A DNA stretch of 37,082 nucleotides from Nitrospirota bacterium. Its GTDB lineage: Bacteria; Nitrospirota; Nitrospiria; Nitrospirales; Nitrospiraceae. The stretch spans positions 1-37,082 of the forward strand of contig VBOL01000065.1 of the NCBI GenBank assembly GCA_005887945.1. The letters are read 5' to 3'. Under the pieces are notes generated by a model that was not told the origin of the DNA, did not search any database, and saw nothing but the letters and a program-made list of their open reading frames with translations. Position numbers and translations under genes: made by a program. Below, piece by piece: positions 1 to 8,164 of this stretch. The number at the start of each line of letters is the position of its first letter. The first letter of the stretch is position 1.

Positions 1-216
1 CATTTCGGTCTCATGGTCCGTGACGAGAAACAAATCAAGGAAGTGCGGAAGAAGCTCATCAACAAGTACAAACTTACGCTGGTGCCCGGCTTTCGTTGCG
101 ACTTCCGCGATCCCTGGGGGAACCGCATTCAGGTAGGAGATCTCAGCGATGAATCGCTCGTCTGGCTCCTCCCCTACCAGGAAGTCCAGAAGGCCGGTAT
201 CACGTTCGGAAGGTGA
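1..216 (+). CDS. VOC (glyoxalase/bleomycin-resistance) family protein, 5' truncated by window edge
   Basis: Open frame from base 1 to the stop at 214-216; C-terminal 'DPWGNRIQVGDL' is typical of VOC proteins. Confidence 0.7.
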   Translation, partial: HFGLMVRDEKQIKEVRKKLINKYKLTLVPGFRCDFRDPWGNRIQVGDLSDESLVWLLPYQEVQKAGITFGR

Positions 217-220
217 ACTC

Positions 221-667
221 ATGAAGGCTCATTATCTCGGCCACGTGGTGTTCTATGTGAAGAACCTACAACAGTCTCTGGCGTTCTATCGCGACCTGCT
301 GGGCTTCAAGGAAATCGGGCGGGTCTTCGATGGTACGGCAGCAGCCTTGACCTCCGGCCGAACCCATCATGAGCTGTTGCTTATCCAGGTCGGTGATGCC
401 CCTGGGCCGCCACAGGGCCGTCGCCGCGGGCTCTATCATATCGGTATCAAAGTCGGCAATAATTTGGATGAACTGCGGGCCGCCAAGCGAGAACTGGAGC
501 GATCGGCTGTCACGATCGACGGCATGAGTGATCACACCGTGAGTCAAAGCCTCTACCTGCGCGATCCTGACGACAACGAAGTCGAACTGTACGTGGATGC
601 GGATGAGTCGGTGTGGAAAAACAATCCTGCTGCCGTCCTCGCACCGATCAAGCTGTTACATTTATAA
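221..667 (+). CDS. VOC family protein / glyoxalase-like dioxygenase
   Basis: Internal ATG at 221; 'LGHVVFYVKNLQQSLAFYRDLLGFKE' and 'LYLRDPDDNEVELYVD' motifs. Confidence 0.85.
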   Translation: MKAHYLGHVVFYVKNLQQSLAFYRDLLGFKEIGRVFDGTAAALTSGRTHHELLLIQVGDAPGPPQGRRRGLYHIGIKVGNNLDELRAAKRELERSAVTIDGMSDHTVSQSLYLRDPDDNEVELYVDADESVWKNNPAAVLAPIKLLHL

Positions 668-688
668 CTTACAAAAGGAGCACTGTTC

Positions 689-925
689 ATGGAGAAACCA
701 CGCATTGCAGCCAAGCAGCCGGCAGTGCTTTCGTTGGACCCGGGAACCTACTATTGGTGTCAATGTGGACGCTCGAGGGACCAACCGTTCTGTGACGGGT
801 CCCACCAAGGAACCGGGATCGAGCCGGTCGAGTTTTCATTAAATGAAAAGAAAGAAATCGCCTTGTGCCAGTGCAAGCAGACCAAGACTCCGCCGTTCTG
901 CGACGGCACGCACCAGACGCTCTGA
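689..925 (+). CDS. Tandem CDGSH iron-sulfur domain protein
   Basis: Two motifs, CQCGRSRDQPFCDGSH and CQCKQTKTPPFCDGTH. Confidence 0.92.
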   Translation: MEKPRIAAKQPAVLSLDPGTYYWCQCGRSRDQPFCDGSHQGTGIEPVEFSLNEKKEIALCQCKQTKTPPFCDGTHQTL

Positions 926-1065
926 TTTCGTTGGAAGGCTTGCATACCTTCCGATATGTTCCGCAGCGGTAAGGCACAGAGACCAATTGTGCGTATCGGA
1001 TCGTGTTCGCTGTTCAATTGGCAGATCTGCCATATCCCGCCGCTTGACTGGAGAGGAGATGCACC

Positions 1066-1707
1066 ATGAAGATCGCAGTGATCGGCGCGACGGGGTTTGT
1101 CGGATCGGCCATTTTGCAGGAAGCGTTGCAGCGAGGCCATGAGGTCACGGCCATCGTACGGCATCCGGAGAAGGTAAAGCCGCATCCGAAGCTTCGTCCG
1201 CACAAAGCAGATGTCCAGAAAGGAAACGAGGTGACCCGGTCGGTTGCTGGTCATGATGCGGTGATCAGTGCTTTCAATCCTGGATGGACCAATCCCAACA
1301 TATATGACCTGCAGGTCAAGGGCACGCGAGCCATTATTGACGGTGTGAAGAAAGCGGGCGTCAAGCGACTGCTGTTCGTCGGGGGAGCAGGCAGCTTGGA
1401 AGTAAAGCCGGGCGTCCAGTCAGTGAATCTCCCAGAGTTCCCTGCGGAATATAAGCAAGGGGCTCTCGCGACACGTGAAGCCCTGGACCTGCTCCGCAAA
1501 GAACCAAGCTTGGAATGGTCCTTCCTTTCTCCTTCAGCCAATCTTTTCCCGGGTCAGCGAACCGGGAAATTCCGCTTGGGAACGGACCAGCTGCTCGCGG
1601 ATGCCAAGGGAGAAAACCGCATCTCGGTCGAGGACTATGCGACGGCGATGATCGACGAGGTGGAGAAGCCGAAGCATATTCGCCGGTGCTTTACCGTGGG
1701 TTATTGA
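1066..1707 (+). CDS. NAD(P)-dependent oxidoreductase (NmrA/SDR-like, NAD(P)H-binding)
   Basis: N-terminal MKIAVIGATGFVGSAILQEAL Rossmann motif. Confidence 0.85.
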   Translation: MKIAVIGATGFVGSAILQEALQRGHEVTAIVRHPEKVKPHPKLRPHKADVQKGNEVTRSVAGHDAVISAFNPGWTNPNIYDLQVKGTRAIIDGVKKAGVKRLLFVGGAGSLEVKPGVQSVNLPEFPAEYKQGALATREALDLLRKEPSLEWSFLSPSANLFPGQRTGKFRLGTDQLLADAKGENRISVEDYATAMIDEVEKPKHIRRCFTVGY

Positions 1708-1822
1708 GTTGGCATGATTGGACGCACTAGCACAATAACCATTGCTTCGTCGCACATGGATGCCATCGAAAGAACGGTTCGAATTCACGGCGCAGGGCGT
1801 CACTGACCGAGAAGAGTTTCCT

Positions 1823-2497
1823 ATGCCGCCTTCAGGCATCGTCTTTCTCTTCGACGTGGATAACACGCTGCTGGACAACGATCGGGTGACGGAAGACTTG
1901 CAGCGTTATCTTGAGCGCGAAGTCGGCCGCGAGCGTCAGGAACGATACTGGACGATCTTCGAACAGTTGCGGGTCGAGTTGGGATATGCGGATTATTTAG
2001 GGGCTCTTCAACGGTATCGCACTGAGTACCCCCGTGATCCTCATCTGTTGACGGTCTCTCATTTCATGATCAATTATCCATTCGCCGACCGGTTGTACCC
2101 GAACGCGCTCGAGGTGATCGAACAGGTCAAGCAGTGGGGGACGGTCGTGATCCTCTCGGACGGTGATGTGGTCTTCCAGCCGAGAAAAGTCGAACGATCC
2201 GGATTATTCGAAACCGTTGGCGGGAACGTCTTGATTTATATTCACAAAGACCAGGAGCTGGACGACGTGGAGCAGCGCTACCCAGCTGAGCATTACGTGT
2301 TAATCGACGACAAACTGCGTATTCTCTCGGCCGTGAAAACCGCCTGGGCCTCGCGAGTCACAACCGTGTTTCCTCGCCAGGGCCACTATGCCATGGACCG
2401 GCAGGTACTGGCTCGTTTTCCACCGGCGGACGTGACCATCACCAGCATCGGAGACTTGCTCAACCATGATCTCTCGACACTACAAATAGGGCGGTGA
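1823..2497 (+). CDS. HAD family hydrolase
   Basis: FLFDVDNTLLDND motif I, VVILSDGD motif II, VLIDDK motif; preferred start is the internal ATG at 1823. Confidence 0.8.
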   Translation: MPPSGIVFLFDVDNTLLDNDRVTEDLQRYLEREVGRERQERYWTIFEQLRVELGYADYLGALQRYRTEYPRDPHLLTVSHFMINYPFADRLYPNALEVIEQVKQWGTVVILSDGDVVFQPRKVERSGLFETVGGNVLIYIHKDQELDDVEQRYPAEHYVLIDDKLRILSAVKTAWASRVTTVFPRQGHYAMDRQVLARFPPADVTITSIGDLLNHDLSTLQIGR

Positions 2498-2501
2498 AAC
2501 C

Positions 2502-2927
2502 ATGAAACGAACAGCTTCAGCGGTATGGCAGGGCGATTTAAAGGGCGGCAAAGGGACAGTGTCTACAGAGAGTGCAGTGCTGGCGCAGACGCAGTATTCG
2601 TTTGCGACGAGATTTGAGAACGGGAAGGGCACGAATCCTGAAGAACTGATTGCCGCGGCGCATGCGGGCTGCTTCACGATGGCGCTGTCGGGACAGCTTG
2701 GAAGCGCCGGACTGATACCCGACAAACTGGAGACAACGGCAACGGTGAGTTTTGAAAAACTCGAAGCGGGCTGGACGGTGACGCAAATCCATCTCGACGT
2801 GAAGGGCAAGGTTCCCAAAGCGGACCAAGCCGCCTGGGAGAAGGCGACCGCCGCCGCCAAGGCCGGCTGCCCCATTTCGCGGTTACTGAACACGACGATC
2901 ACGATGGAGGCGAAGTTAGAAGGATAA
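2502..2927 (+). CDS. OsmC family peroxiredoxin
   Basis: GTNPEELIAAAHAGCFTMALS and AKAGCPISRLL motifs. Confidence 0.9.
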   Translation: MKRTASAVWQGDLKGGKGTVSTESAVLAQTQYSFATRFENGKGTNPEELIAAAHAGCFTMALSGQLGSAGLIPDKLETTATVSFEKLEAGWTVTQIHLDVKGKVPKADQAAWEKATAAAKAGCPISRLLNTTITMEAKLEG

Positions 2928-2949
2928 CGTCTCGAACAGAAGGACAACC

Positions 2950-3336
2950 ATGGCGACCAAGCTCAAGATTTCCAGCGCCTCAAAGGCAAAGAAGTATTTC
3001 CAGGACAAGATGGCCTTTACGACAGGTCCGGTCGAACTAGAGCGCTGGTTCAAACAGGGAGAGCCGGTGAACATCGTGGATGTGCGTGCGGCCGAAGATT
3101 ATGCAGAGGGGCATATCCCTGGCGCACTCAATCTGCCGAAGGACCAGTGGGACAACGCTAAGGTCGTGAAGGCGCGTCTCCACAAAAACAAGATCAATGT
3201 GCTGTACTGCTATTCACACGTCTGCCACCTGGCCGCGACCGCGGCGGTTCTATTTGCGAGCAAGGGCTACCCCGTGATGGAACTCGAGGGCGGCTGGCGT
3301 TGGTGGCAGAGTGATGGATTTGAGATAGAGAAGTAA
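2950..3336 (+). CDS. Rhodanese-like domain protein
   Basis: VDVRAAEDYAEGHIPGALNLP, YCYSHVCHLA active-site loop. Confidence 0.88.
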   Translation: MATKLKISSASKAKKYFQDKMAFTTGPVELERWFKQGEPVNIVDVRAAEDYAEGHIPGALNLPKDQWDNAKVVKARLHKNKINVLYCYSHVCHLAATAAVLFASKGYPVMELEGGWRWWQSDGFEIEK

Positions 3337-3359
3337 GACCGCGCGAGGAAGTCATCCCA

Positions 3360-4283
3360 ATGAGGGCGATACGGTTGCATCAGGTTGGTGGATCGGAATC
3401 ACTTCTCTATGAGGAGGCGCCGAAACCCAGTCCGAAGGATAATCAAGTGCTCGTTCAGGTCTATGCCACAGCGATCACGCCAACGGAGTTCGCGTGGTAT
3501 CCCACATTCCATACTCCTGACGGCGGCACCAGACAGTTTCCCATTATTCTCGGCCACGAGTTCTCCGGTGTCGTCGACGCGATAGGACCGGCTTGCACGG
3601 GTGTCCAGGTCGGGGATCCCGTCTATGGATTGAGCGATTGGTTCATCGACGGTGCCCAGGCGGAATATTGCCTGACCGTTCCCGCCCACATCGCGCCGAA
3701 GCCCGTCGCGCTTGACCATGCTCAGGCGGCTGCAGCACCGATCTCAGCCCTGACCGCCTGGCAGGCACTCATCAATCGCGCAAAGCTTTCGGAAGGGAAA
3801 CGGGTGTTGGTCCATGGTGCAGCCGGTGGAGTCGGCAGCTTCGCCGTGCAGTTGGCCCGTCATAAGAAAGCACATGTGATCGCCACGGCGTCAGCGGCGA
3901 ATGCCGACTTTGTCACGGCGCTCGGTGCCGACGAAGTCATTGATTACCGGACAACGCCGTTTGAGACGGTCGTCCGAGACGTTGATGTGGTGATTGATAC
4001 TGTAGGAGCAGACACGAGAGACCGCTCATGGGGGGTCCTCAGAAAGGGCGGTCAGTTGGTGACCATTGCGGCTGATGCCGAACGGTTCAGCCAGCCGCGA
4101 GTGCGCGACGCCTTCTTCATCGTCGAACCAAACCGGGTTCAGTTAATCGAAATCTCACGTTTGATCGATGCCGGCCTCATTCGACCGATTGTGGGTACCG
4201 TCTTCACTATGGGTGACGTTCGGCAGGCCTACGAACAGAAACCTGTGCGCGGCAAGAATGTGCTGCGCATGGCTGCGCTATGA
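3360..4283 (+). CDS. NADP-dependent quinone oxidoreductase / zinc-type alcohol dehydrogenase family
   Basis: GHEFSGVVDAIG, VHGAAGGVGSFAVQLAR motifs. Confidence 0.9.
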   Translation: MRAIRLHQVGGSESLLYEEAPKPSPKDNQVLVQVYATAITPTEFAWYPTFHTPDGGTRQFPIILGHEFSGVVDAIGPACTGVQVGDPVYGLSDWFIDGAQAEYCLTVPAHIAPKPVALDHAQAAAAPISALTAWQALINRAKLSEGKRVLVHGAAGGVGSFAVQLARHKKAHVIATASAANADFVTALGADEVIDYRTTPFETVVRDVDVVIDTVGADTRDRSWGVLRKGGQLVTIAADAERFSQPRVRDAFFIVEPNRVQLIEISRLIDAGLIRPIVGTVFTMGDVRQAYEQKPVRGKNVLRMAAL

Positions 4284-4319
4284 TGTACGCGACCAAATAA
4301 GCGAGAAAGGAACACTCCG

Positions 4320-4769
4320 ATGATGACGATTGCATCCTCTACCCGCACAGTAGTGAAACAGGCATTAAAATGGACGGCCTTGGCCGGAGTAGTTGTAGTT
4401 ATGGGACAGGCGACCGTGTTAGCAGAAGACAGCGTGTCGGTGCTGATGAAGCAGCCTCTGACCGACATGGCCGGGAAAGTGGCCACAGTGCTGAGCTTGG
4501 ACTATGCGCCGGGAGCCGCATCCGACCCACACGTCCATCCAGGCTCAGTGTTCGCCTATGTCCTGGAGGGAGCGGTGGTGACGCAGGTAGAAGGTGAGCA
4601 GCCCATGACGTATACCAAAGGTGAGCATTGGTATGAGTCTCCCAAGAAGCCGCATCTGGTGTCCAGAAATGCGAGCCTGACGGAGCCGGCCAAATTGTTG
4701 GTCTTGCTTCTGTCGCAGGAAGGCGAAGCGCTGAAGGTGCCGGTGAACGCACCAGACAGCGGTAAATGA
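4320..4769 (+). CDS. Cupin domain protein with N-terminal signal peptide
   Basis: Hydrophobic leader; DPHVHPGSVFAYVLEGAVVTQVEGE cupin motif. Confidence 0.85.
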   Translation: MMTIASSTRTVVKQALKWTALAGVVVVMGQATVLAEDSVSVLMKQPLTDMAGKVATVLSLDYAPGAASDPHVHPGSVFAYVLEGAVVTQVEGEQPMTYTKGEHWYESPKKPHLVSRNASLTEPAKLLVLLLSQEGEALKVPVNAPDSGK

Positions 4770-4808
4770 TTCTCTTATAGGTCTTCCAGATTGAAGAGAC
4801 CGTTTGAA

Positions 4809-4880
4809 GGAGCGGAGGCGATTTCGCACACCGCGATCACTACGAACTCTTTCGAGGCCTTGCCAAGCGCCTGCCCGTTG
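4809..4880 (+). pseudogene. Fragment of a GAF-domain (FhlA-like) regulator gene, frameshifted
   Basis: About 70 bp closely similar to 8569-8643 inside the intact regulator gene; encodes EAIS-HRDHYELFRGLAKRLP after correcting a 1-nt deletion. Confidence 0.65.
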
Positions 4881-5033
4881 CCCTCAATTGGAAATTGCCT
4901 TTCCGAGCAGTTTATCACGGCATGTTACACGGATCAGCATAACACCACCTCCGTGAAAGAGGTCAGGTCCGTCTAACGGACTACGAACGCCTGCCGGGCC
5001 CCAGTTGAGGGCATGAATATAAGAATAGACATA

Positions 5034-5095
5034 GGGACGTTCTGAACGGTTGCAGCGGCTGCTCGATTCACGCATCAAGAAAACCAGAATGTCCC
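5034..5095. repeat. REP-like hairpin, possibly a REP/RAYT remnant
   Basis: GGGACGTTCTG (5034-5044) pairs with CAGAATGTCCC (5085-5095), one mismatch. Confidence 0.55.
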
Positions 5096-5110
5096 CTTAG
5101 GTTTCCCATT

Positions 5111-5155
5111 TGGAGTGGGGCCCGGAGGGCGTAGCGGAAAATGTACCCCACTCCA
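5111..5155. repeat. Hairpin with perfect 10-bp stem, REP-like or terminator
   Basis: TGGAGTGGGG (5111-5120) / CCCCACTCCA (5146-5155); lies just past the stop of the minus-strand globin gene. Confidence 0.6.
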
Positions 5156-5163
5156 GGCCATTG

Positions 5164-5583
5164 TTAGATGTCTGTCGAATTGAACAGCCTGATTCTTTCC
5201 GCTGGAATCCACAATCGAGCTAGTAAATACTCTTTAAATGACGCCTCATATGGCTGAACAGAAATGGCACGTTGCATACAGAGCATCCAAGCGTCTCGCT
5301 CGTCATTTCCAATTGGGAATTGCCGATGAAAATCAGGGAGGTTGACTCCGCCGTAATGCTCGATATACAGCCTGGGGCCGCCTAGCAATCCGCAAAGAAA
5401 GAACGTTAATTTCTTGCGCGACTCGGTTAAATCCTCGGGATGCATGTTCCTAATAACACTGGCTTCCGGAAAGTCATCCATGTTTGAGTAGAACGCATCG
5501 ACTAGATTCGTTATCCCTGTAAGTTCTCCAGCTGCACGATATGAGTTCATACCATTACCGTATCTGTATTCGTTCATTTGCAT
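5164..5583 (-). CDS. Group II truncated haemoglobin-like protein
   Basis: LVDAFYSNMDDFPEASVIRNMHPEDLTESRKKLTFFLCGLLGGPRLYIEHYGG...FPIGNDERDAWMLCMQRAI matches the trHbII pattern. Confidence 0.8.
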   Translation of the reverse strand: MQMNEYRYGNGMNSYRAAGELTGITNLVDAFYSNMDDFPEASVIRNMHPEDLTESRKKLTFFLCGLLGGPRLYIEHYGGVNLPDFHRQFPIGNDERDAWMLCMQRAISVQPYEASFKEYLLARLWIPAERIRLFNSTDI

Positions 5584-5668
5584 ATGAATCCTGTGCGAGC
5601 TTGATGAAGAAAACTAACTATAAATAGACTGATCCGTGTAAGAATGCTCCTTAAGCTTCTTCCAAAAA

Positions 5669-5959
5669 TCATTTTGCACGAGATGAAGAGGGCCGAGCAG
5701 CGGGGGTGGTTGAGCGAGAGGTGAAAACGATGGGATTAATTGGTTTGTCGTCCATCTGCGCGGCGATGTTGCCAAAAATGCGTTTGGCCGTTCCGAGAGT
5801 CGATGGCAGGTTGTCTGCCTGTCTTTGGAGATCGATCGCAATCAAGTGTCGAGAAATTTTACCGCCGGAATTGCGCGCGATTGCACGTGTCGTCTCCGTA
5901 ACGACAGTGGAGAAAGCGGCGACTATCTCGGTCAGTAAGGCGGCATCGGATTTGGTCAT
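5669..5959 (-). CDS. Small hypothetical protein
   Basis: Open frame with Shine-Dalgarno-like taggag 5 nt before the ATG; no recognised domain. Confidence 0.5.
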   Translation of the reverse strand: MTKSDAALLTEIVAAFSTVVTETTRAIARNSGGKISRHLIAIDLQRQADNLPSTLGTAKRIFGNIAAQMDDKPINPIVFTSRSTTPAARPSSSRAK

Positions 5960-5987
5960 AATTTCTCCTAACTCTTAAGTAGGCTAC

Positions 5988-6025
5988 GGGGTCCTGTTGT
6001 TCAGTGGCGGCCTATCCCAACAATC
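5988..6025 (-). repeat. Upstream direct repeat, copy 1
   Basis: Minus strand TTGGGATAGGCCGCCACTGAACAACAGGACCCC; near copy at 8022-8060. Confidence 0.7.
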
Positions 6026-6058
6026 TTTTTATTTCTCATTACGGTCTCCTTTGTTTTT

Positions 6059-7990
6059 TTATCCCCAGACTTCCGCGGTTTCCGAATCGAAAAATGCAAC
6101 GGCCAAGTTGGGAGATTTTTTACGGGCCTGAATCATTCGTTCTGCGCGATAAATGATCGCCTGGTTCGCTTTGGACTCTGGGTCACCGAATAGTCCGACA
6201 AATAAATGCTGCACCTTCCCCTTTTCGATGAGCTTTAGAAAGTGCTCATCGTTTGATGCAAGCGAATGGCCGAATATGAATAGAGCGCCCCCAATGCTCT
6301 GAAAGCTTCGATATGCCTTCGCCAGATAATCGCTATGGCGTATGCGCTCAATTTTCTCGGAGCTAGTACCTTCAGCAACGAACAAAGGAAAATAGTCTCT
6401 GCCAAGGGCATCCCGAATTTGTTCAATGAGTCGGACTCCGGTATTGACCCAAGTGTATTTCTGAATTTCAGTACCTGTGTCAAACACATGAAGTGCTCCG
6501 TGCAGATACCAAACATTTTGATCATGGCTCTGCCCAGGTTCCCACGTAACGTAATCAGTTTCGTAGTCATAATCTGGCTTTCGAAAGCCATCGTCGGATG
6601 AAGGGTTTTGGTCACCTTCTGTGTGCATTAACGCCCAATACAGAAGGAGATCGTAGTTGAGCGTGTATATAAGATCGAAATGCCCTAGGAATTTTCGGCA
6701 AGAAGCGTATTCATCCTCGGTGACATTGCCTGGGTGTTCAGGGTGACTTGACGCGATCGTCTTAACAAGGACCTCCCGGAGACCCTCGGCGTCTCTCAGC
6801 ATCGCGTCTCGGATAGGTGCGGGAGCAAGTGGGTATGCAGACAGGAGCTTTACCGCATCCCGTAGAGTCTTAATCACTTTTTCAAAGTCTGATGTGCCAA
6901 GGGCATCAAATGCATTGCGAGCAGAGGGCGATAGCATAGTGAAATCGGCGCGCTCGAAGAGCTTCCCATACACAAATATGTCGGGCCGACAGGCAATGCT
7001 AAATCCGTTGCCCAGCATCGCATGACGTTTTGAGTATGGCTCTGATTTCTTAATTGCTTGCCTGAAGGTGAGTAAAGTCATGATCGTGAGCGCTAGCGTT
7101 GCGGTTGACCTGCTCGCGCATGGGGGCGAAGCCCGGTGGAGCGGGCCGGGTCGAATCGCTGGTTGGCCATTTGGGATGAGCATCTTTCTGAAATCGGCAA
7201 TCTTGTGAGCCTTCACAACAAAACCAAGGTTGTTTGGAATCTTGGACAAGCTGATAGGGATATGAGCTAGCGGAATTTCGATTGTTTGGATTTCTCCCTC
7301 CGCGACATGCTGGGGGCCCGCAAACAAGACGCCAAGAAGAATAATACGGTCACTGCCGAGGTTAAGTCTTCCTTTTGCATCAAGGTATCCACCTTGGTCG
7401 AAAATGAGGACGGGACTTCCGCTGGACCCGGGGAAGCAAGCGCAGTCGATTACAAATATTGGGAGGCCGTTATAGTCGTACTTCGGGTTCGTCGCTGTAA
7501 TACCTCGCCTAACGATCGGCATGTTGTTCTTTTCATCCCAAATGCCGTTCGGGTAGCCGATCATCGTAATGTTTTCGAGACCGGAAAGATCGGCAAGCTT
7601 TTCGGCTGTAGGCAGCAAATCTTCCCCAATCGGTGGGGCAAAGAATTTGATCCCTTTTGCCTCAGCTTGATGATAAAGGGGTGCAATAGGAAAAACTGCT
7701 AAGTCAACACTTTCCTCTGTGTGCTTCCGCCATAGGCTTTCAAAGTTGTCGAGAACGACCCGTTCAGTTGATCCGAGAATTGGTTCGCCCTGCTCGTTGC
7801 TCTTGGTCAGTACGAAAGTACCGACCTTGGAGTCTTTGATTACGTGTTTATTGGTGACAGTAACGGGCACATTTGTTTTTTCATCCACCTTGAACGAAAA
7901 AAAGAACCCGGTCCCGGTAGACGCGCGATTGTTACTTAGCGCGCATTCGAGCTGGACAGTCGTGTGCATTAGAGTTTCGGCGAGAGTCAT
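6059..7990 (-). CDS. Trypsin-like serine protease fused to a SIR2-like/DUF4917-type domain
   Basis: N-terminal half: VTNKHVIKD, VDLAVFPI, CFPGSSGSPVLI (His-Asp-Ser). C-terminal half: LGNGFSIAC, IYTLNYDLLLYW, WYLHGALHVF, LFIFGHSLASNDEHF. Confidence 0.8.
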   Translation of the reverse strand: MTLAETLMHTTVQLECALSNNRASTGTGFFFSFKVDEKTNVPVTVTNKHVIKDSKVGTFVLTKSNEQGEPILGSTERVVLDNFESLWRKHTEESVDLAVFPIAPLYHQAEAKGIKFFAPPIGEDLLPTAEKLADLSGLENITMIGYPNGIWDEKNNMPIVRRGITATNPKYDYNGLPIFVIDCACFPGSSGSPVLIFDQGGYLDAKGRLNLGSDRIILLGVLFAGPQHVAEGEIQTIEIPLAHIPISLSKIPNNLGFVVKAHKIADFRKMLIPNGQPAIRPGPLHRASPPCASRSTATLALTIMTLLTFRQAIKKSEPYSKRHAMLGNGFSIACRPDIFVYGKLFERADFTMLSPSARNAFDALGTSDFEKVIKTLRDAVKLLSAYPLAPAPIRDAMLRDAEGLREVLVKTIASSHPEHPGNVTEDEYASCRKFLGHFDLIYTLNYDLLLYWALMHTEGDQNPSSDDGFRKPDYDYETDYVTWEPGQSHDQNVWYLHGALHVFDTGTEIQKYTWVNTGVRLIEQIRDALGRDYFPLFVAEGTSSEKIERIRHSDYLAKAYRSFQSIGGALFIFGHSLASNDEHFLKLIEKGKVQHLFVGLFGDPESKANQAIIYRAERMIQARKKSPNLAVAFFDSETAEVWG

Positions 7991-8021
7991 GTGCTATCAA
8001 ATGGCTAGCTAATCAGTGAGC

Positions 8022-8060
8022 GGGGGGCCATGTTATTAAGTAGCGGCCTATCCCAATAGC
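8022..8060 (-). repeat. Upstream direct repeat, copy 2
   Basis: Minus strand TTGGGATAGGCCGCTACTTAATAACATGGCCCCCC; near copy at 5988-6025. Confidence 0.7.
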
Positions 8061-8081
8061 CTGCATGCCAGATTTTCGAGC

Positions 8082-8110
8082 ATTGTCATGAACTTTTGAA
8101 CATGTGTCAA
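8082..8110 (-). promoter_or_regulatory. Candidate sigma70 promoter of the protease/SIR2-like gene
   Basis: Minus strand TTGACA - 17 nt - GACAAT; spacer carries direct repeat GTTCA-AAA-GTTCA. Confidence 0.45.
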
Positions 8111-8164
8111 TGCGACATTCCAGGATAAGACCGACGGCACGGCAGCGGACTTTCCCCAGTTCGC

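Noticed and set aside
760-1254. 164-aa minus-strand ORF
   Set aside because: Overlaps the CDGSH and NAD(P)-binding genes; no homology signal by eye.
5706-5978. 90-aa plus-strand ORF overlapping the 5669-5959 minus ORF
   Set aside because: Weaker start context than the minus-strand ORF; left as an alternative rather than a call.
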